Source: Solanum dulcamara (lineage: Eukaryota; Streptophyta; Magnoliopsida; Solanales; Solanaceae). Taken from it: a stretch of 64,000 nucleotides of DNA. The translations under genes were made by a program, and so were the position numbers. The stretch spans positions 62,913,523 through 62,977,522 of the forward strand of contig NC_077237.1 in NCBI RefSeq assembly GCF_947179165.1, in the 5' to 3' direction. Every line of letters starts with the position of its first letter. The stretch's first letter is position 1. Below, one piece after another: positions 45,413 to 57,583 of this stretch. A model generated the notes under the pieces. It was not told the DNA's origin. It searched no databases and was given only the letters and a program-made list of their open reading frames with translations.

Positions 45413-45521
45413 AAAATTCATCCTCGAATGAGAAAAGGCTTAGCTTGAGTAGAGTAGAGTTTAAACAAACAACCTATCATTAATGCAACAGTGTAATTTA
45501 AAACATCTTTTAAAACATATT

Positions 45522-47038
45522 TCATAATTTTGCAAGCATATGACAAGAAAAGTTGAGATGTAAAGATTTCAAGTAATTGATCAAGGACAACTTAATACCT
45601 TTGGTTTGGGTAGAGGGGAAAAGATGAGGGTATCTCTTAATCATATCCGCTTCCGCTTCCCATGTTGCACTTTCTATTTGTTGATTCCTCCAGAGGACTT
45701 TAACTGATGCAACTTCTTTGTTCCTTAATCTCTTAACTTGCCGGTCCAAAATTTCCACAGTAACTTCTTCATAGGTCAAGTTTTCTTTAATATTCACTAC
45801 TCCCATAGGTACAATGGAACTAGGATCACCCTCACGTTTTTTCAACATAGACACGTGAAACACCGGATGAACCATGGTCATTTCCAATGGTAATTCCAAC
45901 TCATATGCAACCTTACCAATACGTCTCATGATTCTATAAGGCCCTACATATCTAGGGCTCAATTTCCCTTTCTTACCAAATCGAACCACACCTTTCATGG
46001 GTGAAACCTTTAGATACACCCAATTGTCCACATTAAACTCAATATCCCTTCTTCTAGTGTCAGAATAGGACTTTTGACGACTTTGAGCCATCTTCAACCT
46101 TTCTCTAATGATCTTCACCTTCTCTAAAGTATAAAGTTCCAAATCGAGGCCCAACAAGGTCATCTCGCCTACTTCGAACCAACTAACCGGTGATCTACAT
46201 CGTCTCCCATACAAAGCCTCAAACGGCGCCATCTCAATACTTGAGTGGTAACTATTATTATAGGCAAACTCGATGAGAGGTAGATGATCATCCCAATTCC
46301 CTTTAAACTCCAACACACAAGCCCTTAACATATCCTCTACTGTTTGAATCGTTCTTTCGGCTTGCCCATCCGTTTGAGCATGGAATGTTGTGCTCAACTT
46401 TACCTTAGTACCGAGGCCTTTATGAAATGATCTCCAGAAGTGACAAGTGAATTGGGTACCATGATCCAAAATAATGGATAACGGCACACCATGCAACCTC
46501 ACCAACTCCTGAATATACAACTTGGCATAGTCTTCGGCACTATAGGAAGTTTTAATCGGTAGGAAGTGAGCTGACTTAGTCATTCTATCAATAATTACCC
46601 AAATCGAGTCATGACACTTCCAAGTATGAGGCAAACCTACTACAAATCCATATTCACATCTTCCAACTTCTAAGTAGGGATTTCAATGTCTTGGGCTAGG
46701 CCACCCGGCCTTTGATGTTCTGCCTTCACTTATTGGCAATTTGTACATTCAGACACAAACCTTGCTATGTCCTTCTTCATGCCACCCCACCAATACAACT
46801 CCTTTAAGTCTTGGTATATTTTTGTTGAACCAGGATGAATGGAGTATCTAGAATTATGAGCCTCCATCAAGATCAAACTCCTTAGGCCATCAACATCTGG
46901 AACACATATCCGACCTTGGTAGTATAGAACCCCATCTCCCCCTTGGGAAAATACCTCTATCTTCTTTTCCTTTACCAACTTCTTTAACTCAATAAACTTT
47001 GGGTCAAGATCTTGCTTTGATTTAACATCCACCACCAA
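45522..47038 (-). pseudogene. R9 integrase with chromodomain-like tail
   Basis: Frame 47038-46730 has the zinc-binding HHCC region (EAHNSRYSIHPG, then CTNC). After a break of about 100 bases with stops, a 370-codon frame (46634-45522) holds the catalytic core: VIIDRMTKSAHFLP, LDHGTQFTCHFW, and the Glu in DGQAERTIQT. It goes on to the GPY/F-like region (GPYRIMRRIGKVAYELELP) and the tail EILDRQVKRLRNKEVASVKV with ATWE, the group II chromodomain signature. The enzyme joins cDNA to nuclear DNA, and the tail may steer it to heterochromatin. The first core Asp lies near the break, so the protein is probably inactive. Confidence 0.9.
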
Positions 47039-47254
47039 AGAGGATTCAGACCTATTTTAAACAACCATACCCCCATCATTAGTACTACCCAACTTCACCC
47101 CTAATCTAGCCAATCGGTGAACATCTCTCACCAACTCACTCTTCTTTTCATCCACATGGGCCACACTCCCCATAGACACTCTACTAAGTGCATCAGCAAC
47201 CACATTGGCTTTACCCGGATGATAGTGCATACTCATGTCATAGTCCTTAAGGAG

Positions 47255-48634
47255 TTATAGCCACCTCCTTAGCCTTAGATTAAGGTCCTTTTGCGTGAAC
47301 ACATATTGAAGACTCTTATGATCAGTATACACATCCACATGCACCCCATAGAGGTAATGCCTCCAAATCTTCAGAGTAAAAATAACGGCCGCCAATTCAA
47401 GGTCATGGGTAGGGTAGTTGTGCTCATGCACCTTTAATTGCCTAGAAGCATAGGCTATGACCTTCCTGTTTTGCATTAAGACACAACCTAAACCAATCTT
47501 TGAAGCATCACAATAAACTACAAACTCTTCTAATCCTTCTGGGAGAGTCAAAATAGGAGCAGAGGTAAGTCAATCTTTTAAGGTCTGGAAACTCTCCTCA
47601 CACTCATCTGTCCATATGAATTTGGATTTCTTTTGGGTCAATTTTGTCATAGGAAATGAGATGGAAGAAAAGCTTTTGACGAACCTTCTATAGTACCCGG
47701 CTAGACCTAAGAAGCTCCTAATGTCTGAAGGAGATAATGGGCTAGGCCAATTTTTGACTGCCTCTATTTTCTTAGGATCAACCTTGATCCCATCACCAGA
47801 CACTACGTGACCAAGAAATGCTACCTCCTTTAACCAAAATTCACACTTACTAAATTTTGCAAATAATTGCCTATCCCTCAATGTTTGAAGCACAACTCTC
47901 AAGTGATTTTTATGTTCTTCCTCACCCCGAGAGTAAATTAAAACATCATCAATGAAGACCACCACAAAGGTATCAAGGTAAGGTTTGAACACCCTATTCA
48001 TCAAGTCCATAAACACCGCTGGTGTATTCGTTAACCCAAAACTCATCACCATAAACTCATAGTGACCATACCTTATTCGGAAGGCTATTTTGGGAATGTC
48101 ACACTCCCTCACCCGTAGTTGGTGATAACCAGACCGAAGGTCGATCTAGGAGAAGTGACTTGCCCCTTGCAATTGATCAAACAAGTCATCTATTATAGGG
48201 AGTGGGTACTTGTTCTTAATGGTCATCTTATTTAATTGACGGTAGTCTATGCACATTTGAAGTGATCCATCCTTCTTTCTCACAAATAACACAGGAATAC
48301 CCCATGGCATAATACTTGGTCTTATGAACCCCTTCTCTAACAAGTCCTTTAACTGTTCCTTCAACTCTTTTAATTCTGCCGGGGCCATACGGTAAGGAGG
48401 AATAGAGATAGGTTGGGTATCAGGGAGGAGATCGATACCAAAATCAACTTCCCTTTCGGGAGGGACAACAAGAAGGTCATCGGGAAATACATCGGGGAAT
48501 TCATTGACTATAGGAACTGACTCAAGAGAAGGACTTTTGGAGTTGAAATCCCTAAACCTCATAATGTGGTAAATACATCCCTTAGAAATCATTTTGCGGG
48601 CCTTAAGAAAAGAAATAAACTGACCCTTCACCAT
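47255..48634 (-). pseudogene. R9 reverse transcriptase and RNase H, broken twice
   Basis: Frame 48634-48146 (162 codons) has the RT N-terminus ([34 protein letters not shown]). Frame 48112-47570 (180 codons) has [10 protein letters not shown], the active site FIDDVLIYS and [11 protein letters not shown]. Frame 47551-47255 (98 codons) has RNase H ([23 protein letters not shown]). A stop near 48145 and one near 47560 interrupt an otherwise continuous reading. All catalytic Asp of RT are kept. Confidence 0.92.
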
Positions 48635-48730
48635 CGAATTACGACCCTACCATTCAATAACAGGCTCATTTGGAAATTGGAACTTGACTCGATGATTCCT
48701 ATAATCTGTGGAAGCATAAAATACATGTAA

Positions 48731-48970
48731 CTAATCCATCCCAAGAATGACATCGAAATCTATCATGTCAAGCTCAATGAGATCACAAGGAATAAATTTA
48801 TGCAAGATAGACACAATAATTGACACACCAATAGGGGTAGACACCAAATAAGGCTCTAATAACATTTTAGGTAAAACATCAAATCTATTAGCAAGGAATT
48901 GAGTAACAAAAGATAAATTTGCACTCGGATCTAATAGTGCATACACATCAAAAGAAAAGACCTTTAACAT
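48731..48970 (-). pseudogene. R9 protease, active-site region altered
   Basis: A 79-codon frame with LLDPSANLSFV where D-x-G-A/S-T is expected (Gly to Ser, Thr to Asn), and the closing FDVILGMD. The changes at the catalytic loop suggest an inactive copy. Confidence 0.8.
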
Positions 48971-50133
48971 ACTGGTAATGACATTGGTGCATCCTCAACC
49001 TCTTATCTCCCATGCAAGGCGTAAAAGCGGTTGGTGCGTTGGACACCTCCTTGGACTTATTGACCATGAGCAATTTGTCCTTGAGTCCTACCACCACCAT
49101 CTCTACAATCCTTAGCATGGTGTCCCAGCTTACCACACTTAAAGCATGCATTGGAGCCGGCTAAGCATTCCCCTTTATGAGTCCTTCCACAATTCTTGCA
49201 AGCGGGGAAAGTTTGAGTAGCAACATTTTCTCTTGGAATCATTAGTTTACCACTCTTATCCTTGTTGAACTTTGGAGGAGGAGTATTGGTGGAACCTTGT
49301 CCCACAAATCGTTGCCCACCTTGGCCTTTGCCATTGTTACCATGATCGGACCTTTGAGGGTTAAACCCTCCACTATCCACTCTAGCCTTTTTGAACCCCC
49401 TTGATCTCTCTTTAAGAATCTCTTCTTTAATTTGTTCTGCGTAAGTCATTAATCGAGATATGTCCATCTCCTAGACCAACATGGCCGTTTTGCACTCCTT
49501 AGACACCAAGCTTGAGACACCATAAATAAACTTGATCATCCTAGCTCTTGGGTCGGAGACCATGAAGGGAGCATACTTTGACAACTTAGTGAATTTGAGA
49601 GCATACTCCCTCACGCTCATACTCCCTTGACGGAGGTTGATAAACTCTTGGATTTTGTCCTCCCTTAGCTCCAATGGGAAGAAGTGGTCTAGGAAGGCAC
49701 CTTTGAACTCTTCCCATCCTATCGACCCTATTTCTTCATCCCTCTCAATAACCCATTGTTCGTACCACACTCGAGCCACACATTTGAGTTGATAGGCCAC
49801 TAGCTCGGTCTTCTCATTTGGTGGCACACCCATAATAGCCACAATCCGGTATACCTTATTAATGAACTCCATAGGGTCCTCATCTAGTTTAGAACCATCG
49901 AACTCGGGTGGATTTATCCTTTAGAAATCCCAAATCCTAGAGGCTGGATTTTGCATTTGGGGAGGAGGAACACCTAGATTCCCTTGGTTGGCTATGACTT
50001 GAGCTAACAAAGTAATAACACTGCAAAACTCAGCATGGGTTACTCCATCCTCATGATGTTGGGCATTGGGAACCGGAGGAGTTTGGTCCTCATCGTCAAC
50101 CCTTGCTCTTCGAGGTGCTCTTCCATGAGTCAT
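48971..50133 (-). pseudogene. R9 gag, two stops, zinc knuckles kept
   Basis: ATG at 50133 gives MTHGRAPRRARVDDED, open for 70 codons to a stop at 49921. The capsid domain follows (49872-49471: EFINKVYRI, VWYEQWV, FLDHFFPLEL, MSVREYALKF), then a stop and frame 49467-49057. That frame has a basic linker and two zinc knuckles, CKNCGRTHKGEC and the canonical CFKCGKLGHHAKDC. The pieces read in one direction with only single-codon interruptions. Gag packages the element RNA into particles. Confidence 0.9.
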
Positions 50134-50330
50134 TATCTAGAGAACACGAAATAGGTCATTAGTTAAAGGAAAGCTTAGAAACTCTAAGGCACAACATGAA
50201 TTTGAAAGAAGTGAAATTTTTCCTAAACACCTCATAGTCTCTTATTCATAATTGTGGTGCGCTTCACAACCATGAATAAGACCCTATTCGATGCAGTATG
50301 TTGGACTCCAAGGATCATTCAAAACCTCGG

Positions 50331-50342
50331 GCTCTGATACCA
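50331..50342 (-). other. R9 primer binding site
   Basis: TGGTATCAGAGC on the minus strand, four bases from the 5' LTR. The leader 50134-50330 is non-coding. Confidence 0.93.
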
Positions 50343-50346
50343 AGTT

Positions 50347-52663
50347 TGTCACGACCCAAGCCTAGGGCCTAGACATGACATGGCGAATGAGGAACCCGAA
50401 AGTACCTTAAACAAGCCTCTTAGCATTCTTTTAGCCTTTCATAGGTAATGACGATAAATAAAGAAGAAAAAATCATAATAGTAAATCTTTAACTTACATA
50501 TGTCCAACAATACCTCTAACTATTAGATTTAACGGGGCTAAGACAAGTCCCTAGCTCATCCTTAACCATAATAGAAGAAATACCATAGTAAAATATCTCA
50601 ACATATCATAAGCTAGAAATATAAAGGAGTATAGTTCTCGGAACATGGAAACTCACCAAAAGTAGTCTTCAAACGATGTCTCAACTAGCCACGTAGAGGA
50701 GAACGAGGAGGAGGACTTATCCCTACATGGTGATATCATGTAGGCAAAAGAGTATGCGTTAGTACTTTGAATGTACCAAGTATGTAAGGATGCATGAACA
50801 TTGAGGAAACATTATAACATTTATGTAATATGGAACATAATATAATACATGCATAATAAATCATATGGATATCCTTTAAAATATTCATTTTATGGGAAAA
50901 TAACCATAAACGACATTTAAGACCATGCGAGCTATTACATGAAATACAACATAATCCCCTACGTTGGTCGGGGAGACTACTTGCCAGGTAGAACTTCGTC
51001 AACTTCATTCATTTCTTTAACTTTAACTTTAAGGGCTATTTATGGATCCATTAGCCTAAGCCTACAAGGGCTCCTATGTTGGCACATAGTTAATGAGACA
51101 AGGGGTTGCTACTAGGATTCCCTTACCGAATCCCACCTCAATGCCTCATTCGGTGCTAAGTCAATCCCATGGAATAGTTTAATACTTTAAAATATTCATA
51201 GCATATAACTTGAGAATTCAAACATCATATTCGGTAGAATAGCTCATTAAAACATTTGATAATTCAAATATACAAGAATTGTCCTTATTGCATAAAGAAT
51301 CCATCATTCATATCATTTCATCATTCTTTCATTTCATAAGACTCCCTTTTTTATCATAGATATTGCTTTCATAAACATTTATTTGAAGTCAAAGCTTTCA
51401 AGTCAAACTTTATTAAGAACATAGTAAAACTAGGTGGGTTCAAATCACTTCAACTTCCAAATATGTATGTAAATAAATATATATAAATACTTTGAAATCC
51501 ATTAATTAAAAAATCATGCTTTAAACAATCCATCATGAATTTCAAGAATCTTTAAATAGATAAATAGAGGAATTACTTGTAAACCATCAATTCATACATA
51601 TGAAATTTTATTGCATCAAAATAGAGCAATAATCATTAGTTTAACCATTATTCATACTATTAAGTAAAATTAAGAATTAACATAAGAAAATATTACTTGA
51701 AATCAAGAGATTTAGTTGAAAGATTTTTGTACTACATGGGTGGAAGAACCCATATAACTTAGAGTAAAACTAAAAGAAAATAAATATAATTTATCATATA
51801 ATCAAAATAATTTAGGCATGAAAGTGGAAGGAATACTCTCATTGAAACCTTACATACCTGGAATCCGAAGCTTTAGTCGGAACCGAAAGACTTAATGAAT
51901 ACTCTTGAGTCCTAGCTTTTCTCCTCGCTGGAACGTTTTATGTACTACCTGGAGTATATGAATCACCGGAATAGTATTTCTTCACTACTAAGAGCTAAAA
52001 CTATATTTGAGAATGAGTAAACAAGTGTATAGAGAGAAGACTTGCTTGAGAAAGCTTGATGAATAAAATAAGGAAATAAGGTGGGTATTTATAGGTGGGA
52101 AAGAGGGACCTAACAATAAATAAAATAATTATAAAAAAAAATCTGAAAATTTAATGAAATATATTGATGTCATGAATGATGTTAAATGGAGGACAATTTA
52201 TGTCATGAGTGATGTCAAATGTATCTAGATCTTTCCATGGTAGGTGAGAGGAGTTCTTTTTAACAAAATACTCTTTTTCGGAGCTGCGTTTGAATAAGAT
52301 AAATTCCTTATTAGGATTTGGTGTCTTCATAAGAATTGTATATATGGAAGTCTAGTTTCATATAGTTCAAGAATCAACCAATTTGGATAAACCTACAGTG
52401 AGATATGATTTTTCTTCTATAATTACTCCTTTCCGTCATAGCATCCTACCTTACAAAAATTAATTTATTTGACCTACTTAACCTCCGACACTTAAAATAT
52501 GGTATTCACAAAAGTTATAGGTAATGATCTTGAGGTTACTCAAAAATTTGAATCACCCAATTTGGATATTCCTATGAAAAGTTATGACTAAAATACATAG
52601 GTTGTATCATATTTAGGCGAGAATTGAAACATCGTATACAACGTTTTTAAGGGATGTTTCACA
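50347..52663 (-). repeat. R9 5' LTR
   Basis: 2317 bases, partner of 43082-45396. The TATA box CTATAAATA (minus) at 52086-52094 would drive transcription of the element. The frame at 50736-51008 is inside the LTR. Confidence 0.95.
52086..52094 (-). promoter_or_regulatory. R9 promoter TATA box
   Basis: CTATAAATA on the minus strand, conserved at the matching place in R2 and the R9 3' LTR. Confidence 0.6.
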
Positions 52664-52668
52664 TAGTT

Positions 52669-53495
52669 AATGCAACATGAGAATTTACTTAAGGAACCCT
52701 TAGGTAGAGTCCCCATCTACATGCTACATTCGGTGATAGGTTAATCTCACGGAATAACTTTTGAATATCAATATAGCAACTTTAACATTAAAATTTCAAT
52801 CGGTGGAATAACTCATTAAAACCTTTGGTTAATAATATCATCATGGCTTTCGTGGACTATTTACCATTCTACTAATGAACCTTGATTTATAAGAAAATTA
52901 GGTCTACAATCAGTGAAGGTATTCCGGGTACTATGCTAATCGGACCTTCCTTTTTGGAAAAATTATCAAAAGCATTGACGGCCTATAGGGATGTCATGCA
53001 TGTCATATCATAACCTTAATCATTTCATTTGATTCAATGTGAGAATTTTCCTTTCACATTGAAACCTTACTTTGGCTAAGAAACTCTTTCATCAATCAAT
53101 CATTTCATAAAGACTCTCCTTCATAAGCATTTACTTCATAACATTCCTTTGGAGTCAAACTTCATTTCAACTTTGCTTTGTCATAAGAATATAGGTGGGT
53201 TCATTTCATAAAGACCATCAGATACATTTAAAGAGCACTTTTATGCATGAGAATGATATAAATGCATCAAATCAAACGTCTTAAAAATAAAACAACCCAC
53301 CATATGCACTTTAAAACTACCTTTCAAACCTTCATATAAGATCCTTGATAAAATATCCATTTCATGTAAATAAGAATCAACATAAATCAATATAGATAAA
53401 TAAACTTCAAATATTCAAGAATCTATGCATTTGGAATCGTAGTATGAAAATCAGTAAAAACTCATCACTTGAAATTAAGAGTCAATATATATATA

Positions 53496-53581
<86 letters not shown>

Positions 53582-54458
53582 GTAAATAAACTTAAAATAT
53601 ACCATAATCTATACATATGGAAATATCATGTAAAATCCCATAAGATTTCATCATTTAAAATTGAAATATTAAGTTGAGAAAACATTTGGGCTCCATGGGT
53701 GGAAGAACTCATGGATGAAAACCCACATACCTTAAAGAAGAAATTGAAGAAGAATTGAAGAAGTCTTGATGTTAGGTCTTCAATGGGAAGCTTGAATCCT
53801 TTGAATTGGAGAGGATTTTGTTTTTGTAGGCGATGATTTGGGGGAGATGAGGATAAAGATTAGGGTTCTTTGGAGATGAAAGACTGCAAAAATGACCCCA
53901 AAACACTCCAAGTTCGTATATATATAGTTAGGAAATTGTCCAAGATGCCCTTCATCAAAGGAAATCTGGAAAATGGGTTCAAAACCCTAAAGGCGTGATA
54001 GTGGCGCGCTGCGCCATCTCCTAAACTACTGCAGGTAGTTTCGGGCACTCCACTGGCGCGCCGCACCAAGCCCAAAACTTTTGCAGTGGTAGTATTTTAT
54101 AAAATGATCATAACTTTTGACTCCAAACTCGGAATGAGGAAAACTTGATAGATTGGAAAGAGGACTCAAAGATCTTTAATTTTATAGATCATGGAACACC
54201 TAATTCCTTAGAAAATAGGAGATATAGGCGTTTGAAGTTGACCCCATTCCAGGCTCATACGAAAACTTAGCTAATGGAAATTCTTTGGACTTGGCTTGGT
54301 GTTAGAGATCCCTTATGACCATAAAACATATCTAATACACTTAAAATACTAAGTAATTGATCCTAACTCATATGTAAAATTAGAATTCGATGAGTTCTAG
54401 CCTATATGCCTTCGAAGAATGGTTCGGGTCTTGGCATAGATATTTTTAAGGTGTTACA
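52669..54458 (-). repeat. R6 5' LTR, right piece
   Basis: It resumes after the CATAG duplication with TTAATGCAACATGAG and ends GGTGTTACA. It includes the long (AT)n at 53486-53579 and a TATA-like CTATATATATACG (minus) at about 53916-53927. Frames at 53444-53677 and 53860-54075 are not genes. Confidence 0.88.
53486..53579. repeat. (AT)n microsatellite
   Basis: About 90 bases of nearly pure AT with one phase slip near 53508. The matching spot in the R6 3' LTR (38985-39005) has only about 20 bases of AT. Confidence 0.97.
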
Positions 54459-55066
54459 ATAAAAATGGACTTTCTTTTAACTAAATCAAGACGAACCATT
54501 GAAGAAGACAGACCAAGAGTAAGTTTTCCAGATAATAGAATTGGTAATAATTTCATTTCTAGAATATTATTTCGAAGACACTCTAGCGAAGAGCACAATC
54601 AAGAGTTAAATAAAATAGTAGATGCTGATAGAGATTTACAAATCTTACAACAAAATTAACTAAAATTATTAAATCCAAAGACACTATATAATGTGAAGTG
54701 CTTCTCTAGGGATAATCAATTATATAGACATTATAGAGAAGAACAGATATCAGCAATAGGAGAAAAATTTTCTACTTTAAATCTAGTAAACCCTTATTTT
54801 ACCAAAAATAATTAAAACCCCCAGACTTATGCTAATGCATATGGGATTAATAGTCATAGGGATAAAAGGATTAACTAGAAAGAATTTAGGGTCTAAAGTA
54901 TTAATAGTATTATATAATGATAGATGGTCAGACTTAAAGAAATCCATAATAGGATTAATAAAAGTGGATATGACTAATAATGGAGAAATATTTTATATTA
55001 GCCCATACTTCCTAATTAATTTAAAATAATTTGAAAAATATATTAAAATAGGAATTCAGACTAAAG
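54459..55066 (+). pseudogene. EPRV movement-protein region, start of ORF3, broken and cut
   Basis: ATG at 54465 opens 64 codons (MDFLLTKSRR…) to a stop at 54659. A second piece (54829-55029) contains GLIVIGIKGLTRKNLGSK and DRW, a block typical of caulimovirid 30K-type movement proteins, which let virions or RNA pass through plasmodesmata. Between and after these pieces are stops and frameshifts. The left side is R6 and the right side is R10, which entered at 55067. The coat, protease and RT parts that normally follow are not present here. Its place after ORF2 (28275), once R6 is discounted, matches the viral gene order. Confidence 0.75.
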
Positions 55067-57383
55067 TGTAATGGCCCGTTAGGTCATTTTGAACACTAAA
55101 ACTATTTTGACTCTTTCCGTAAAATTTTAAATAAGAATTTTGAAATATCTGTTAAACTATGCCTATGTAGGTGAAGGGCATTCTTTTAATTAATTAATTT
55201 ATGTGGTGATTTATATTTTTTATATAATTAATTATTAATAAAAGACAATAGTTGTTTTTATATTAAAAAAATATCAAAGTTGGTCATACCCACTACTCCT
55301 TAAAGTCCATATATCTAGGTTAGATAAAATAGAAACAGTTATTTATAACTTGTACTTGAAAAAAAATAGAGAAGAACAATACTTGCAGCGGCGTGAACTA
55401 GAGAATCATTTAGTGTGCTTCAGGTAAACATTATGTTAAATGTATATTAAATTTTTAAGGATAGAAAACTTCTTTTACACTATTGAAAAAAATGTAATGT
55501 TGCAAGGGATAGTGGAAAAGTATGATGTAGTGGGTTAGTTATTGGGAAAGAAGACAAATTGGCATTTCGGTCCCAATTTAATGTAGATTTGTCTTTTCCA
55601 TTTGCTTTGCAGTATGCTAGAATTAGTGGAATAATAGTATGCTCTCTTTCTTTTCGTTTTGTTAATATAACTTGTAACAAGTAACAATAATTTACGTCTA
55701 CAGATTTAAGTTTAAGGAACTAGTTATTAAATTAGAAATAGTAGGTAGATAATATGTGAGGTTTCTTATAATTTGTTGGTGAAGTCGCAAGTTTTTGTAG
55801 TTAAGTTTGTTTTGACATGTTAGTCTATATTTAATTATTGGGAGGTATGATATTATATGAATACCATTAGATTTATGATATTGTAGAAATTGAGAGTTAA
55901 TCTTAGGCTTGAGACTTAGGTAATTGGTTATAGTTTGGGTGAGGTTTGGGTCTAGGCTAGCTATGTAGTAATATGGGTGTCTACGAATTCAGTTACTTAG
56001 AATAATGCAATTTGATAGACCGGGAAAATTCTGAAGCCATACCAAAGGGATGGCAAAGGCAAAATCTTGAGGATTCGTGACACGTGTTCGACATTCGAGG
56101 TATGCTAAGACTTCTAGACTTCGTTGAATGATGTTTTTTTAATTAAATATTAAAAATTAAAATAGATAACAGGTAAGGGCGAAAGATGGGGGTCTTGTTT
56201 CAATGGTGTGATGACCATTGATACGAGTACCAATGTTATAAAGGGAATGTTTATTACTATATAATGAAAGATTTTAATTTAAGAATGCCAAAACGTATGA
56301 GCATTAGCTGATGTATTATTGACTGATTTCTTTTGTGTGATTTTTCTTCTTATTTGAACCCATATATTTGTGATAGTTGAGGTGATTACATGTCATACTA
56401 ATATTTGATTTATTGAGATGTATAATTATCCCCTATGTTGTTGAAATTATATTATGCATTGACATGAGATTGAGTATGAGTAAAGGTCTGACATAAGGGA
56501 AATCATTCGTGAGAGAGCATTTTATGCTTATAAGTTGGGCATGTGGAGATCGTCCGTGCTGGGATGGTTGATTTTATGATAGTGCATTGAGATCATCGAC
56601 ACAGACAAGTGGAGATCATCCATGTCGGTATATGGACCTCGCAAGTCCCCCATGGGTCACAAACTCTTGAAGTATATTCCGAGAAGTATTGTGTGCATAC
56701 AATTGTGAGGTTACTTGGTATTTGAGGTATATCATCTCATGGTGTTGCATTGCATCTCATTATTTTCTCTAATTTTACTTGATTATGTGTTAAATTCTTT
56801 GTGAAGGTTGATTACCTTTATTTTGGTGAGACTTAATTGACAAGTATAATGTAGAGTTATAAAATTTGAGAATGAATTTTATATTTATTCCTATCACTAC
56901 TTCTTCGTTGTTGGTAAATGAGACATACTAGGTACACATGGTTTCATACTCATACTACACTTGTTGCACTCTTTTGTGGTGCAGATTCAATTCTGAATAA
57001 GAGCACATCTCATTGAGCTTTTTGAGTTTGAGCTTGGGTTATCTTGGAGTTGTGGCGAGCTGCTTAGCTGTTCCGCGGCCTACACCTCCCTCTATATTTC
57101 ATTTATTATGTTATTTTAGTATTCAAAAAGGGTATTTATTATGTCTAAACAGGTCATTTTAGTTCCATATTTGTATCTTATTGTATTGTACTTATGACAC
57201 CAAATCTTGGATGGTATTTAGATTTTTGCATTTCATATTTATGACAGACAGTGTGTGAGATATTCTACTTAACTCCTGTCATCTTACTTTATTTATATTT
57301 TTAAATTGATAAAATATTTGTGTTGGCTTGCCTATCAGTTGGAACATAGGTACCATCATGACTTATGAATTTAGGTCATGACA
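55067..57383 (+). repeat. R10 5' LTR
   Basis: 2317 bases, TGTAATGGCCC to GGTCATGACA. The frame at 55480-55680 is inside it and is not a gene. Confidence 0.93.
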
Positions 57384-57386
57384 ATT

Positions 57387-57398
57387 TGGTATCAGAGC
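57387..57398 (+). other. R10 primer binding site
   Basis: TGGTATCAGAGC three bases after the LTR end. Confidence 0.93.
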
Positions 57399-57583
57399 AC
57401 TAGGTTCATCGATCTCACAAATACTAGAGCAATGTCTAGTAGAGTCTTATGAATCGGTATTATGACGTCCATATTTATCTTCGAGAGGCTAGAGGACATT
57501 TAGGAAACTTCTAGTCTTTTATTCCTTATCGTGCACTTTTGACACTATTGGAATCCTAACATTGTTGTCTCATTCTTTCACAT

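Larger units (their letters stand above)
43082..52663 (-). mobile_element. R9: full-length Ty3/gypsy chromovirus, minus strand
   Basis: 9582 bases with LTRs at 43082-45396 and 50347-52663, a perfect CATAG duplication, primer site, polypurine tract and all domains from gag to integrase. It is the best-preserved element in the window: RT keeps FIDD, the integrase has a 370-codon open frame, and one gag zinc knuckle is intact. LTRs differ at about 5% of sampled positions. It is inserted into the 5' LTR of R6. Confidence 0.95.
28306..54458 (-). mobile_element. R6: old gypsy chromovirus with three nested insertions, minus strand
   Basis: The 3' LTR is in three pieces (28306-29070, 35797-36301, 38661-39877), the internal region is 39878-42307, and the 5' LTR is in two pieces (42308-43081, 52669-54458). 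Removing R7, R8 and R9 leaves a simple element inserted between EPRV ORF2 and the movement-protein gene. The flanks ACAAC (28301-28305) and ATAAA (54459-54463) match at only three of five positions, so the target duplication is not convincing. Sampled LTR differences of about 6-12% make it the oldest complete-ended element. Most of pol is deleted. Confidence 0.88.

Noticed and set aside
53444..53677. ORF with an Ile-Tyr repeat
   Set aside because: It is a translation of the (AT)n microsatellite.
28301..54463. A target-site duplication for R6 (ACAAC against ATAAA)
   Set aside because: Only three of five bases agree, so it cannot be claimed; mutation since insertion is possible but unproven.
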